A stretch of 64,000 nt of DNA. It comes from Lachnospiraceae bacterium (GTDB taxonomy: Bacteria > Bacillota > Clostridia > Lachnospirales > Lachnospiraceae). This document shows, in pieces, positions 9,376 through 18,664 of the stretch. The notes under the pieces were generated by a model, which was not told where the DNA came from, did not search any database, and saw nothing but the letters and a program-made list of their open reading frames with translations. The translations under genes and the position numbers were made by a program. The first letter of the stretch is position 1; every line of letters begins with the position of its first letter. The stretch lies in the NCBI GenBank assembly GCA_017500935.1, contig JAFVXW010000035.1:80774-144773 (forward strand), written 5' to 3'.

Positions 9376-10620
9376 TTAAGGTTTCCAGTATTCTTCGATA
9401 CATTCTTTTGCAATCTGTACATATCTGCGTCCGCGCTCAAAGTCACCGTAAATGGTTCCCACCTCACGCTGCGCCATTTCAAACAAACATCCGCTGGCAG
9501 ACTCACACACCATCTTAAAATATCTGCGCAGTGCCTCTTCATCCAAAGGACCGGGATTGGTCACAAATTCCGCTCTGGGCTTGCTGTAATAAACCACATT
9601 GCTGCCGCGCAGATACTCACCGATCTGCGGTTCATTGTTGAAAGGAGATACCGAAAGCTTACGCAGATTTGTCCATTTAGACAGATACTTTTCCCAGAGT
9701 GCATCCACTCTCTCGCAGCATCCGTAAGAAAGCAGACCATATCGCTTCACCAGACGGTCCATATAATCCCAAGCAAATTCACCGTAAGTTTCCGGTGAGA
9801 CCGCAGTTGTTTCCTGTGATTCCAAAAATCCCCAGCACTGGGCAGTCCTGGTCACGTTTTCTTCGGGAAGCTCATGGTTAAAGCAATAGCTTTCCTGTGC
9901 CAGAGGTGAAAATCCTGTAGTGGGAAGCAGCAGTTTTTCCTGTTCCAGAAAATCATAATACTCTTCATAGAACCGGGTTGCCATGTCCATCAGCTCATGC
10001 AGCTTATCCGGACAGTCGTACATGGAAAGATAATAATTTTCCATTCCCATCAGCTGGATCAGCGGATTGGTGATGCTGCCGCCTAAGCATCCCATGGTCA
10101 TCTTAACCGGTAGAATATCGCCGAAAATATCGGTTACCAGATCTATATGAGCCCTGGTCGCTTCCCGGTCCACACCAAAGCTTCCGCCCTTTAACTTTTC
10201 AAAATCAGCTTCCAGATCTTCGATCACAGGATCGATATGGAATCCTTTTTCCCCTGCTCCGGTGGCACGCGTCAGATGCGGCATGATCCCAAAGGGATAG
10301 GCATGTGTATGCCATCCGATCTGGAAGAAAGGAGCCATCGGCGTATCGTCATCAAACAGTTCTCTGCCCACCATATCCCATAAAAGCTTAAATTCTATGT
10401 TTCTTGCAGCTTCCGATTCGCACTGCATACGGGGTGTGATCACTTCGTCACAAAAATTGGAAAACAGCAGCCTGACTGTGGGGGTCTCTCTTCTGCCGGC
10501 TCCCAACGCTTCCCATTTGCGCATGATCCTGTCATTTTCTGCCGAATGGGCATATTCCATCTGGCGATGTGCCAGCTGCCGTAAGACTTCCCTGTCTTTT
10601 TGCGTAATCTGATCCGTCAT
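9376..10620 (-). CDS. UroD/MtaA-superfamily protein (414 aa)
   Basis: Uroporphyrinogen-decarboxylase-like TIM barrel, but not expected to make heme: it stands with carbohydrate genes and has cysteine-containing LSYGCCERVD near residue 315 where zinc-dependent methyl-corrinoid methyltransferases (MtaA/CmuA type) carry metal ligands. The start at 10620 is chosen because AGGAGG stands 7 nt upstream; an in-frame ATG 45 nt earlier has no ribosome site. A second, only distantly similar family member is at 60486-61496. It is co-transcribed with the isomerase and divergent from the GH106-like gene. Methyl transfer to or from an unknown acceptor is inferred, but no corrinoid protein gene is seen in the window. 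Confidence 0.75.
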   Translation of the reverse strand: MTDQITQKDREVLRQLAHRQMEYAHSAENDRIMRKWEALGAGRRETPTVRLLFSNFCDEVITPRMQCESEAARNIEFKLLWDMVGRELFDDDTPMAPFFQIGWHTHAYPFGIMPHLTRATGAGEKGFHIDPVIEDLEADFEKLKGGSFGVDREATRAHIDLVTDIFGDILPVKMTMGCLGGSITNPLIQLMGMENYYLSMYDCPDKLHELMDMATRFYEEYYDFLEQEKLLLPTTGFSPLAQESYCFNHELPEENVTRTAQCWGFLESQETTAVSPETYGEFAWDYMDRLVKRYGLLSYGCCERVDALWEKYLSKWTNLRKLSVSPFNNEPQIGEYLRGSNVVYYSKPRAEFVTNPGPLDEEALRRYFKMVCESASGCLFEMAQREVGTIYGDFERGRRYVQIAKECIEEYWKP

Positions 10621-10676
10621 ATTCCATCCTCCTGACTGATTTTGAATTTCCATTCCCCATCTCATTCATTACATAC

Positions 10677-10705
10677 AAAATAGCATACTTTTCTTTGTCA
10701 GACAA
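10677..10705 (-). promoter_or_regulatory. Probable promoter of the UroD-like/isomerase operon
   Basis: Minus strand TTGTCT (10705-10700), 17 nt, TATTTT (10682-10677), with a TG one base before the -10 (extended -10 form). Divergent from the promoter at 10718-10746. Confidence 0.45.
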
Positions 10706-10717
10706 CCACAAACAGCC

Positions 10718-10746
10718 TTGTTTTGTGCATAGTCAGATAGTATACT
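10718..10746 (+). promoter_or_regulatory. Probable promoter of the GH106-like glycosidase gene
   Basis: Plus strand TTGTTT (10718-10723), 17 nt, TATACT (10741-10746), 64 nt before the start codon at 10811. The two divergent promoters lie within 70 bp, so one regulator could control both sides. Confidence 0.5.
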
Positions 10747-10810
10747 AAAGACAGAAAAAACGTATCTTTTCTGTTGTTTTTTCCAAATTACGAAAAACGA
10801 GGAATCTACT

Positions 10811-13800
10811 ATGTATCTCTCTGATATCCATTCTGTATTTTCCGCACCCGGCAACACATACCGGGGCAAACCTTTCTGGTCCTGGAACGGCGAGCTTACC
10901 AAAGAGGAACTTGTCCGCCAGGCAAATGTGCTTGGGCAGATGGGCTTCGGCGGCTATTTCATGCATTCCCGCTGTGGTCTGATCACCGAATATCTGGGCG
11001 ATGAATGGTTTGATCTTACCAATGCCGTAGCAGATGCCAGCAAAGAATCGGGGTTGGAAGCCTGGCTGTATGATGAAGACCGCTGGCCTTCGGGCAGTGC
11101 CGGCGGCAAAGTGACCAAAGATCCGCAGTATCGCCAGAAATCTCTGTATCTTTATGAATATGCCCCCGAACAGTTCGTCTGGGACAATGATGTGATCCGT
11201 GCCTTTTCAGCAACTCTTCTTGCTGACGGTATTTCTCTGGACAGCTACACAGAGATTTTTAAAGGCTGTGATCCTTTGGCCTGTCAAAATACAGACAAAA
11301 GCACAGGAACTCCCAAAATCCTTGCATTCAAAATTGTTCCTGACGCCCCCAACTCCAATTACAACGGTACTACCTACATTGATACCATGAGCACAGCGGC
11401 GGTGAACCGTTTCATCGAACTGACCCACGATGAATACGAAAAACGCTGCGGTGAGCACATCGGCACCTCCATCAAGGGTATCTTTACCGACGAGCCTATC
11501 CGCAACAACGCCATGGGCAACTTAAAGACTGTCGGCGGTGTCCGCTCCTGCTCCACTTTCTATACCGATGATATCTTTGAAGAATTCAAAATCCGTTACG
11601 GCTATGATGCACAGCCACGCATGCCCGAACTGTTTTACAGACTCAAAGGGGAGCCTGTGGCGAAAATCCGCATCGACTATTTTGATCTGGGCTGCAATCT
11701 GTTTAATGAACGTTTTGCAAAACCCATAAATGACTGGTGCGAAAAACACAACATTTCCTTTACCGGTCATGTGCTTCATGAAGATTCCCTGACCACGCAG
11801 GCGGTTCCCAACGGTTCTCTGATGCGTTTTTATGAAAACATGGGAACTCCCGGCATTGATATCCTCGGCAACTCCAACCGCTGCTACTGGGCCGCCAAGC
11901 AGTGTTCCTCCGTCTGCCGTCAGCTGGATAAAAAATGGATGCTTTCCGAGCTTTACGGCTGTACCGGCTGGGAATTCAACTTCCGTTCCCACAAAATGAT
12001 CGGTGACTGGCAGGCACTTTTTGGTGTCAATGTCCGCTGCCCTCATCTTTCCTGGTATACTATGGAGGGTGAATGCAAACGTGATTATCCTGCCAGCATT
12101 TCCTTCCAGTCTCCTTACTGGGCAGATTATGACTATGTGGAATCCTATTTTGCCCGTCTTGGTGTTATGCTCTCAGAAGGAAGCCCTGTCTGTGACCTTC
12201 TGGTGTTAAATCCTATTGAAAGCATCTGGGCTCTTTCCCATCTGGCATGGGCAAACTGGATCTTTGCTGCACAGGATGACCTAAAACAGCTTGAAAAAAT
12301 CTATGAAGATCTTTTCATGAGACTGACCGGTGCTCATATTGACTTCGACTACGGCGAAGAACAGATGATGGCTCAGCATTATCATATTAAAGAAGATAAG
12401 CTCTTTATCGGTAAGGCGCCCTACAGCACTGTCCTGATCGGTGGTATGCTCACGATCCGTTCCTCCACATTGAAGATCCTTCGTGAATTTTTGGAAGCAG
12501 GCGGTTGTGTTATTTTTGCCGGTGATCTTCCCAAATATGTAGACGGCGTCCCTTCAGACGCATGCACCGCACTGCTTGCAGATTTCGAAAATGCAGTCCA
12601 TACTGATCATGATGCCTGCACAGACATTCTTAAAAACCGTGAGTCCAATCCTGTGCACACTACAGCTCCCGACACCGTTTTCACCCAGATTCGCCACAAC
12701 AACGGCGACTATATCAGTGTCTGGTTAAATACAGACCGCGATCAGGCTTCCGGACAGTTTACCGTAAGCTTTCACGTTCCTGCCGACCATTGCACAAAAG
12801 CTGCCGATGCCTCTGCAGGCATCACAGCAGACGGATATCGGGCAGAAATCTGGATTCCCGAATCCGGTGAACGCTTTGCATATCCCTGCACAATCTCTGA
12901 CGGTGTACTTTCCGTTACCGCAAATCTGGAAGCTGCTGGCAGCATGATTCTGGTATTTACAAAGAATACGGATATTCTCCCTGTATATGATCAGTCTGCA
13001 TTGACCCTGACCGGTACTTTGACCGGTGGAGAATATGCCTATACACTGGATGAGCCCAATGTGGCAGTCCTTGATTATGCCAGATACCGTTTTGAGCAGG
13101 ATGAAAATTTCAGTGACCTTGGTGAAGTCTTAAAGATCGACCAGCAGATCCGTGACCGCATCGGTATTGAACACCGCGGTGGAGCAATGCTGCAGCCCTG
13201 GTTTGCCAAACAGATGTATACAGACACTTACGGCAGACTGACGCTGGAGTATCCGTTTGAAATCGAAACTCTCCCGGAAGGCCCTGTATATCTTGCCGGT
13301 GAACGCCCGCAGCTGCAGGAATACTACTGCAACGGTGTGCGCCTCCATTACGAAACCCTCTCCGACTGGTGGGTGGACAATGCCTTTATCAAGATGAAGA
13401 TCCCGGCGGAAGCGTTAAAAACCGGACATAATAGCATCACCATTGTTACCGATTTCAAACGTACCACCAACACAGAAGCCATTTATCTGACCGGCAATTT
13501 CGGCGTCAGAGCAAAGGCCGGCGCATCTGTCATTACCACGCTGCCCGATACGCTTCCCCTCGATGACTGCGCAAAGAAAAATCTTCCTTTCTACAGCGGA
13601 AAATATACGGTTGAGATACCTGCAGACGCTTATCTGCCTCTGATGGATCAGGAGGCTGACCGTTTCTGGATTCAGATTCCTTCCTTTACCGGTGCCCTTG
13701 TCACTGTCGAATACGGCAGCGTTAAACATCGGATTGCCTGGGAACCCTACACAGCAGAAATCACCGAAGCAGTCAAATCCAAACTGCCCCTGCGTATCAC

Positions 13801-13960
13801 CATGGTCAACACCCGCCGCAACAGCTTTGGCCCGCTTCACATTGTTCCCACCATTCAGGGAGCTTACGGACCGGAACATTTCCTGACCAAGGGCGAAAAA
13901 TGGAGTGATGAATACGCTCTGATCGAAGCAGCGATCGGTGAGATCAGATTTTTAAAATAA
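10811..13960 (+). CDS. Large glycoside hydrolase, GH106 (alpha-L-rhamnosidase)-like
   Basis: A 1049-residue protein without signal peptide or membrane segment. The N-terminus GKPFWSWNGELTKEELVRQ, then GFGGYFMHSRCGL and AWLYDEDRWPSG, matches the catalytic-barrel opening of GH106-type and related large glycosidases that remove rhamnose or other sugars from plant glycans. FTDEPIRNN and SELYGCTGWEFNF hold candidate acidic catalytic residues. The C-terminal half is beta-rich, with a galactose-binding-like segment near 780-900 (EYPFEIETLPEGPVYLAGE). Start ATG follows GAGGAA. Cytosolic location implies that small oligosaccharides or glycosides are taken up first. GH106 is the closest fit I recognise, but a neighbouring family is possible. 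Confidence 0.75.
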   Translation: MYLSDIHSVFSAPGNTYRGKPFWSWNGELTKEELVRQANVLGQMGFGGYFMHSRCGLITEYLGDEWFDLTNAVADASKESGLEAWLYDEDRWPSGSAGGKVTKDPQYRQKSLYLYEYAPEQFVWDNDVIRAFSATLLADGISLDSYTEIFKGCDPLACQNTDKSTGTPKILAFKIVPDAPNSNYNGTTYIDTMSTAAVNRFIELTHDEYEKRCGEHIGTSIKGIFTDEPIRNNAMGNLKTVGGVRSCSTFYTDDIFEEFKIRYGYDAQPRMPELFYRLKGEPVAKIRIDYFDLGCNLFNERFAKPINDWCEKHNISFTGHVLHEDSLTTQAVPNGSLMRFYENMGTPGIDILGNSNRCYWAAKQCSSVCRQLDKKWMLSELYGCTGWEFNFRSHKMIGDWQALFGVNVRCPHLSWYTMEGECKRDYPASISFQSPYWADYDYVESYFARLGVMLSEGSPVCDLLVLNPIESIWALSHLAWANWIFAAQDDLKQLEKIYEDLFMRLTGAHIDFDYGEEQMMAQHYHIKEDKLFIGKAPYSTVLIGGMLTIRSSTLKILREFLEAGGCVIFAGDLPKYVDGVPSDACTALLADFENAVHTDHDACTDILKNRESNPVHTTAPDTVFTQIRHNNGDYISVWLNTDRDQASGQFTVSFHVPADHCTKAADASAGITADGYRAEIWIPESGERFAYPCTISDGVLSVTANLEAAGSMILVFTKNTDILPVYDQSALTLTGTLTGGEYAYTLDEPNVAVLDYARYRFEQDENFSDLGEVLKIDQQIRDRIGIEHRGGAMLQPWFAKQMYTDTYGRLTLEYPFEIETLPEGPVYLAGERPQLQEYYCNGVRLHYETLSDWWVDNAFIKMKIPAEALKTGHNSITIVTDFKRTTNTEAIYLTGNFGVRAKAGASVITTLPDTLPLDDCAKKNLPFYSGKYTVEIPADAYLPLMDQEADRFWIQIPSFTGALVTVEYGSVKHRIAWEPYTAEITEAVKSKLPLRITMVNTRRNSFGPLHIVPTIQGAYGPEHFLTKGEKWSDEYALIEAAIGEIRFLK

Positions 13961-13991
13961 TGTGTTTTTCCCAAAACGGATAAAACAAAAG

Positions 13992-14039
13992 AAACAGGAT
14001 ATATCTTCGTAATTTTTATACAAAGATATATCCTGTTTT
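13992..14039. terminator. Bidirectional terminator between convergent glycosidase genes
   Basis: Arms AAACAGGATATATCTT (13992-14007) and AAGATATATCCTGTTT (14023-14038) pair perfectly over 16 bp with a 15-nt loop. It lies between the stops of the plus-strand gene (13960) and the minus-strand gene (14063). Confidence 0.8.
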
Positions 14040-14062
14040 CTAATCTCTTCCGCAGAAAAGAA

Positions 14063-15325
14063 CTAAAACTCTTCCACCGCTTCTTTTCCTTCATACCAGT
14101 CGATCATATTCAAAACCAGCATATTCCAGTTCTGGAATCCGGGATTGATCACAGGCTTTGCATCGTCGGGAGAATAATATTCATGCATCACGCCGTTCGT
14201 CAGCACATCCTCACCAAACATCCTGATCGTACGTTCACACAGCTGTCTTGCCTCTTCCTCATATCCGTATCTGAGAAGTCCCCGGAATGTCAGATAGTTG
14301 GAAATGCCCCATACAGGCCCCAGCCAGCAGGAAGGATTGTTGGAAGCTACGATCCTGTACATCTTCTCCTGTGCTGAAAGTGTGCGCACACCGGCTTCAC
14401 AGTTAAATGCTTTTGTATCCCGATACCGCATCACAACCCGGTCTGCCTGTTCTTTGGTTGCAACCCCTGCCCAAAGTGCCAGAAAACCGCACCAGGTATC
14501 AATCCGCATGATCAGGCTGTCCCAATGACGCGGCATTCCTTTGTGATAAAATTCTCCGTCCGAAAAATCCACCGGACGCAGATTAATATCCACATTATAA
14601 AAGAATCCGTCTCTTTCATCAAAGCAGTGTGTCCGGATCGCCTGAATCAGACGTTCACGCTCCTGTCGGTAAATCTCACCGGACTGCGGTCTGTCCAGAC
14701 ATTCACACAGATATTCCATCGCTTCCAGTTCCTTTACCATCAGGCAGTTTAAGTAGATGGAACCGGTGGATCCATCGGGTCTGTAAAAGATACAGGGATC
14801 GTTATCCACACCGATCATTTTATCTGTCTGCCAGTAATACAAACCGGTGGCTTTGTGCTTATGATGATTCATGTAATTATTGACAAAATACTGCAGTTTG
14901 GAAAAGTCTTCCCGCAGCCACTGGGCATCCCCATTTTCATACTTCACCAAAAACGCTGCATGCTGCGCCATAACCGGCTTATGCATATTTTCATTATGTA
15001 CGTCTCCTGCTTTTAAATACTCCGGCTGTCCGCCTGCCCGCTGTACGACGATGGGCATAAATCCGTCTGACTCTGTAAAATGCAGGAAATTCAGCACACA
15101 TCCATGCTCATAATATTTTGCCTCTTCGGCATCATTATTGCCGTCTTTGATGATCTGCTTTAAGGCCACATTGGAAAAATAAGAATCCCAATCCCAGAGA
15201 CAATCCATATAGGATGCCGAGCCGGGTGTCAGAAATCCATGCGGAAAGCCGCTTCCACTTTCCCGAAACATGCCTTTGTAATCCTTTTGTATGTATTCGC
15301 GCAGTGCTTTGATATATTTTTCCAT
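14063..15325 (-). CDS. GH63/GH37-clan glycosidase (trehalase/MGH1-like fold)
   Basis: A 420-residue (alpha/alpha)6-barrel glycosidase, likely cytosolic since no signal peptide is present. DCLWDWDSYF near residue 40 and GPVWGISNYL near residue 340 are the fingerprints of the trehalase/GH63/mannosylglycerate-hydrolase group; YHKGMPRHWDSLIMRID and NPGFQNWNM lie in expected active-site loops. Length is shorter than eukaryotic GH63 enzymes but normal for the bacterial MGH1-like group. The start ATG is behind CGGAGG. Members hydrolyse alpha-glucosides, mannosyl- or glucosylglycerate; which one cannot be told. Confidence 0.8.
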   Translation of the reverse strand: MEKYIKALREYIQKDYKGMFRESGSGFPHGFLTPGSASYMDCLWDWDSYFSNVALKQIIKDGNNDAEEAKYYEHGCVLNFLHFTESDGFMPIVVQRAGGQPEYLKAGDVHNENMHKPVMAQHAAFLVKYENGDAQWLREDFSKLQYFVNNYMNHHKHKATGLYYWQTDKMIGVDNDPCIFYRPDGSTGSIYLNCLMVKELEAMEYLCECLDRPQSGEIYRQERERLIQAIRTHCFDERDGFFYNVDINLRPVDFSDGEFYHKGMPRHWDSLIMRIDTWCGFLALWAGVATKEQADRVVMRYRDTKAFNCEAGVRTLSAQEKMYRIVASNNPSCWLGPVWGISNYLTFRGLLRYGYEEEARQLCERTIRMFGEDVLTNGVMHEYYSPDDAKPVINPGFQNWNMLVLNMIDWYEGKEAVEEF

Positions 15326-15358
15326 GGTTAATACCTCCGGGCAACTTTTCTTAATCTC

Positions 15359-15387
15359 AGTATAAACAGACCTGGAGATTTACACAA
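15359..15387 (-). promoter_or_regulatory. Promoter of the GH63-type gene
   Basis: Minus strand TTGTGT (15387-15382), 17 nt, TATACT (15364-15359), 34 nt upstream of the start codon. Confidence 0.55.
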
Positions 15388-15444
15388 GGGGATCACCCAC
15401 ATAAAAGGCTTGACAAATCATATCAAACGATATCCTTTCCATTT

Positions 15445-17271
15445 TCACGGTTCCTCCTGCAGATCCTGCACAACCCAGATACCGTTTTCTCCGTAGGGAC
15501 GCACCATTGTCACATAAAAAGTACCGCCATCCAGTTCAAAATGAATCATCAGATCCACCTTTGCGTCATCACGTATCGCGTGTGACCTGATCTGCACTTT
15601 TTCCGAATTATCTAAAAGATTCAGCAGTATAACAGCCGCACTTTCCGGTTCAAAAAGTCCCTGATAAAGCTGACCGGAAGACAGCAGGGCATTGCTGTTC
15701 AACGTTTCTCCCAGCCCATTTACAAGATAATCCATCATCGTCTGATTGATCCCATACGGATATGCCCGCTTAAACTCTTCTGTACTGCTGATATTATCCA
15801 GCATATGCAGTTCCTCCTCTTCAATCCGAATGCCGTCATCCTGCATGCTGAATACAACTGTTTCTTCCCAGACCGTCACATGCGGTTCTGAAGTCAGCGC
15901 ATAGTACAGAATGTTTGCCTGCCGTTCTCCTTTCATTGTCACCAGACAGGAATCCGCATTCCACGGCCAGGGAGAAGACATTCCAAAGATAATCTCTCCG
16001 TTGCCTTCGCCCACATCCATTACCAGGAATTCCTTTTCGGCAAAATTCTGTCGGATCGATTCAGAACTTATTTCCCAGATTGTTTCACCGTCTCTTTCAC
16101 AGAAGGCTTTTGCCCATTTCTGCACCTGCGGCAAAAGCCCTTCTGAACCGATGTCAGTATTCTGTGTCAAATCCTGCGCCGCATTCAGCTGTTTGTCCGA
16201 ACCTTTTGGATCATCGCTTGCCGCATTGTTTTTCTCTGCCTGATTCACTGTGCTGTCTTGCCTGTTCCATCCTGTGCTCTCTGTCTCTGGCGTCAGCTCT
16301 TTTCTCTCTTTTTTGAGCCCGTTAGTGACACACATTACTGTCACAAGCACGACTGCTATCATCGCCAGCACCCGCATCCAGCCTTTTGGGTTCTGAAAAT
16401 GCAGGACGTTCCGGATTCTCTTTCCTGCATCCGATTCCCCAAAAGCAAGCGGTCCCGGAGAAAAGCTTTTTCCAGAGACAGAAAATGATAATAAAAGTGT
16501 GCTGTACTCTTTTTTCTCTTCCGGCAGCATCCGGCTGATCACGGATTCATCACACCGCATCTCCATATCTTTTGTCATGGCACCAAACGCAATCCAGACA
16601 AAAGGATTGAACCAATGACACGCAAGCATCAAAAAAGCCATCAGCTTCACCCAATGATCTCCGTATCGGATGTGAAATTGCTCATGCGCCAGAATATATT
16701 CCCGCTGCCGCTTCTGCATCCTGTAAGGAATATAAATCACAGGTTTTAATAATCCCTGCACAAAAGGCGTATCTATGCCGTCGCATTCGTATACATTGTT
16801 TTCCAGCCTTGTCGCATACCGCACCATTCTCTTTGTTTTATAAAAAGAAATACCGGCCCACAAAAGCATCGCTGCCATCCCCAGAATCCAGATCATACTA
16901 CCAAGCCAGATCCATATCTGCAGGGGATTCACGCTGTTTGCAGGATTTCCCGGCGGAAGCGAAGTGTTTACCGCATTGTTTATGAGTGCTGCCCCAAGAT
17001 TTATCTGCGGTTTCTGTGCAAATCCGATATCCAGCGGTACATATTCCATTCTGCTGCCGCCTGCTGTTCCAAATCCCCTCAAATTAAACAAACTCCATAC
17101 CGACGCAACCGAAAACGGACACAAAAGCCTGAATCCTACCACTGCCCACAGCATATAGGAATATTTTTTCGGCAGTTTTCCAAGAAGGATCCGGACTGCC
17201 AGCACTGCCAAAATGACCCACGATGCAGTGATGCTCATATTGAGTACCTGTAAAAAAAGCTTTTCCAGCAT
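15445..17271 (-). CDS. BlaR1/MecR1-type M56 membrane metallopeptidase sensor
   Basis: A 608-residue membrane sensor. Several N-terminal hydrophobic segments hold the zinc peptidase motif HEQFH (about residues 196-200) in LAHEQFHIRYGDHW, as in BlaR1/MecR1, which cleave or inactivate their BlaI-type repressor after ligand sensing. A further membrane segment (MIAVVLVTVMCVTNGL) is followed by about 260 extracellular residues that do not show a penicillin-binding-domain pattern I recognise, so the signal may not be a beta-lactam. The ATG at 17271 begins one base after the repressor stop (TGACATG) and has AGGGAGA upstream, which makes it preferable to the longer in-frame start. No beta-lactamase gene is nearby. 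Confidence 0.88.
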   Translation of the reverse strand: MLEKLFLQVLNMSITASWVILAVLAVRILLGKLPKKYSYMLWAVVGFRLLCPFSVASVWSLFNLRGFGTAGGSRMEYVPLDIGFAQKPQINLGAALINNAVNTSLPPGNPANSVNPLQIWIWLGSMIWILGMAAMLLWAGISFYKTKRMVRYATRLENNVYECDGIDTPFVQGLLKPVIYIPYRMQKRQREYILAHEQFHIRYGDHWVKLMAFLMLACHWFNPFVWIAFGAMTKDMEMRCDESVISRMLPEEKKEYSTLLLSFSVSGKSFSPGPLAFGESDAGKRIRNVLHFQNPKGWMRVLAMIAVVLVTVMCVTNGLKKERKELTPETESTGWNRQDSTVNQAEKNNAASDDPKGSDKQLNAAQDLTQNTDIGSEGLLPQVQKWAKAFCERDGETIWEISSESIRQNFAEKEFLVMDVGEGNGEIIFGMSSPWPWNADSCLVTMKGERQANILYYALTSEPHVTVWEETVVFSMQDDGIRIEEEELHMLDNISSTEEFKRAYPYGINQTMMDYLVNGLGETLNSNALLSSGQLYQGLFEPESAAVILLNLLDNSEKVQIRSHAIRDDAKVDLMIHFELDGGTFYVTMVRPYGENGIWVVQDLQEEP

Positions 17272-17272
17272 G

Positions 17273-17635
17273 TCATTTCTCCCTGTATTCGTCAATCAGC
17301 CTTTTTAACTCTTCTGCCTCTTTTTCTGAAATCTTCTTTCCGCCCAGAAAAGCCGCCACAAATTTAGGAAGTGAACCGCCAAAGGTTCTCTCCACAAAAT
17401 ACGCCGATTCATCGGCCTGTGCCTTTTCTCTGGGAATTAATGCACGGACAACCGCATTCTCTGTTGCCAGATAGCCCTTTTCACACAACTTCTTGATCTG
17501 CGTATACGTCGTGGACTTTTTCCAGCCAAGCTCCCGTTCGCAGATTTTTACCAATTCCCCCGAATTGAGTGGTTCATGTTCCCAGACAACCATCATAAAC
17601 CTGTAATCACTGTCACATAATTTGAAATATTCCAT
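17273..17635 (-). CDS. BlaI/MecI-family winged-helix repressor
   Basis: A 120-residue DNA-binding repressor with the BlaI/MecI/CopY winged helix: VWEHEPLNSGELVKI, then KSTTYTQIKKLCEKGYL as recognition helix, and a C-terminal dimerisation/cleavage helix region. It is translated just upstream of its sensor protease, the usual arrangement. The start is taken as ATG 17635; a GTG directly before it is in frame and closer to the AAGGAGG site. Two near-identical palindromic operators overlap and follow its own promoter, so negative autoregulation is very likely. Confidence 0.92.
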   Translation of the reverse strand: MEYFKLCDSDYRFMMVVWEHEPLNSGELVKICERELGWKKSTTYTQIKKLCEKGYLATENAVVRALIPREKAQADESAYFVERTFGGSLPKFVAAFLGGKKISEKEAEELKRLIDEYREK

Positions 17636-17654
17636 CACCGTTCCTCCTTTTTAA

Positions 17655-17712
17655 GTCTATACCTATAGACCTGTCTTATTTTTAGTCTATACTTATAGAC
17701 CTGTTTTGTCAA
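17655..17712 (-). promoter_or_regulatory. blaI-blaR1 promoter with two BlaI-type operators
   Basis: TTGACA (17712-17707), 17 nt, TAGACT (17689-17684) on the minus strand. Operator 1, GTCTATACTTATAGAC (17685-17700), covers the spacer and -10; operator 2, GTCTATACCTATAGAC (17655-17670), lies over the initial transcribed region, exactly 30 bp away (three helical turns). The 16-bp palindromes differ only at their centre. The arrangement predicts cooperative repression by two BlaI dimers. Confidence 0.85.
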
Positions 17713-17767
17713 GGGGAATGCTCAAAAAAAGGACTTCCGCCTTTGCAGAAATCCTTCCTTTCAAATA

Positions 17768-18643
17768 TTAACCCAGTCTGATCAAATAGCTTGCTTCAAA
17801 CACCCCACCGGCTTCCAGAGAATTCCCCCATTCGCGTTCTGCCAGTGTGCCGTTAAAATCCTGATGGTCACATCTGCCGTACCAGGGCTCAATGCAGACA
17901 AAAGGCGCTGCCTTGCCAGGTACAGACCAGATACCAAAAAGCGGTGCATCAAATTCCACAGTTACATATGGCTGCTTGTCCGGTCGGCACAGGGAAACTT
18001 TCTGTGTCTGGCCTCCTTCCACCACCAATGCATCCTGGTCAAACAGATTTTCTGCAATCTGCAGATAGCCGTCATGTAACGGATATTCCAGGATCGTATC
18101 CGTGGCAACACCATCTTTTATCATGCGGCTGGAAATTCTGTCTGCGCCTTCAAAATGCAGCCAGTAATCGGACTGTCTGCCCTCTGCTGTCTCCGGACAG
18201 CAGAATGCAGGATGACCGCCGATAGAAAAGTGCATCGTTTCTGCACCGATATTACGGACCCGCCAGCTGACACGCACACAATTGTCTATCACAGCATACC
18301 CCACTTCCAGTTTAAACGGAAACGGATATTTTTCCAGGGTCTCAGGAGTATGGGACAGTCCAAACCAGATTTCATCCTGCATGACTGAAATCATTTCAAA
18401 CTCCATATCCCGCGCAAACCCATGCTGGGGAAGCGTATACACTTTGTCACCATGGCGAACTTCTTTATTCTTATAACTTCCGACTACAGGAAACAGAATC
18501 GGTGAAGTGCGTTTCCAATAAACAGGATCTGCATTCCACATATATTCCTGCCCTGTTTTGCAGTCACGGACAGACATGATTTCTGCACCAAGAGATGCCA
18601 CCATCAAGGCAAGATCATCGTTTTTAATCGTGTAAATTCCCAT
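17768..18643 (-). CDS. Aldose 1-epimerase family protein (galactose mutarotase-like)
   Basis: A 291-residue beta-sandwich protein of the aldose 1-epimerase/LACX-like family, which interconverts alpha and beta anomers of free hexoses or hexose-6-phosphates. YTIKNDDLALMVASLGAEI is the family N-terminus; GGHPAFCCP carries the catalytic-histidine loop and CIEPWYGRCD the conserved glutamate region. Start ATG follows GGGAGG. It is read after the VanZ-like gene, 22 bp away, on the same strand as the truA/engB/lon block, but function ties it more to sugar metabolism. Confidence 0.88.
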   Translation of the reverse strand: MGIYTIKNDDLALMVASLGAEIMSVRDCKTGQEYMWNADPVYWKRTSPILFPVVGSYKNKEVRHGDKVYTLPQHGFARDMEFEMISVMQDEIWFGLSHTPETLEKYPFPFKLEVGYAVIDNCVRVSWRVRNIGAETMHFSIGGHPAFCCPETAEGRQSDYWLHFEGADRISSRMIKDGVATDTILEYPLHDGYLQIAENLFDQDALVVEGGQTQKVSLCRPDKQPYVTVEFDAPLFGIWSVPGKAAPFVCIEPWYGRCDHQDFNGTLAEREWGNSLEAGGVFEASYLIRLG

Positions 18644-18664
18644 AGAGTTCCTCCCATCCTTCCG

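Noticed and set aside
9376-10620. Heme biosynthesis uroporphyrinogen decarboxylase (hemE)
   Set aside because: No other heme genes, carbohydrate neighbours, and cysteine motifs closer to MtaA-type methyltransferases.
10669-10966. Two minus-strand frames of 73-77 codons
   Set aside because: They overlap the divergent promoters and the start of the GH106-like gene; no ribosome site.
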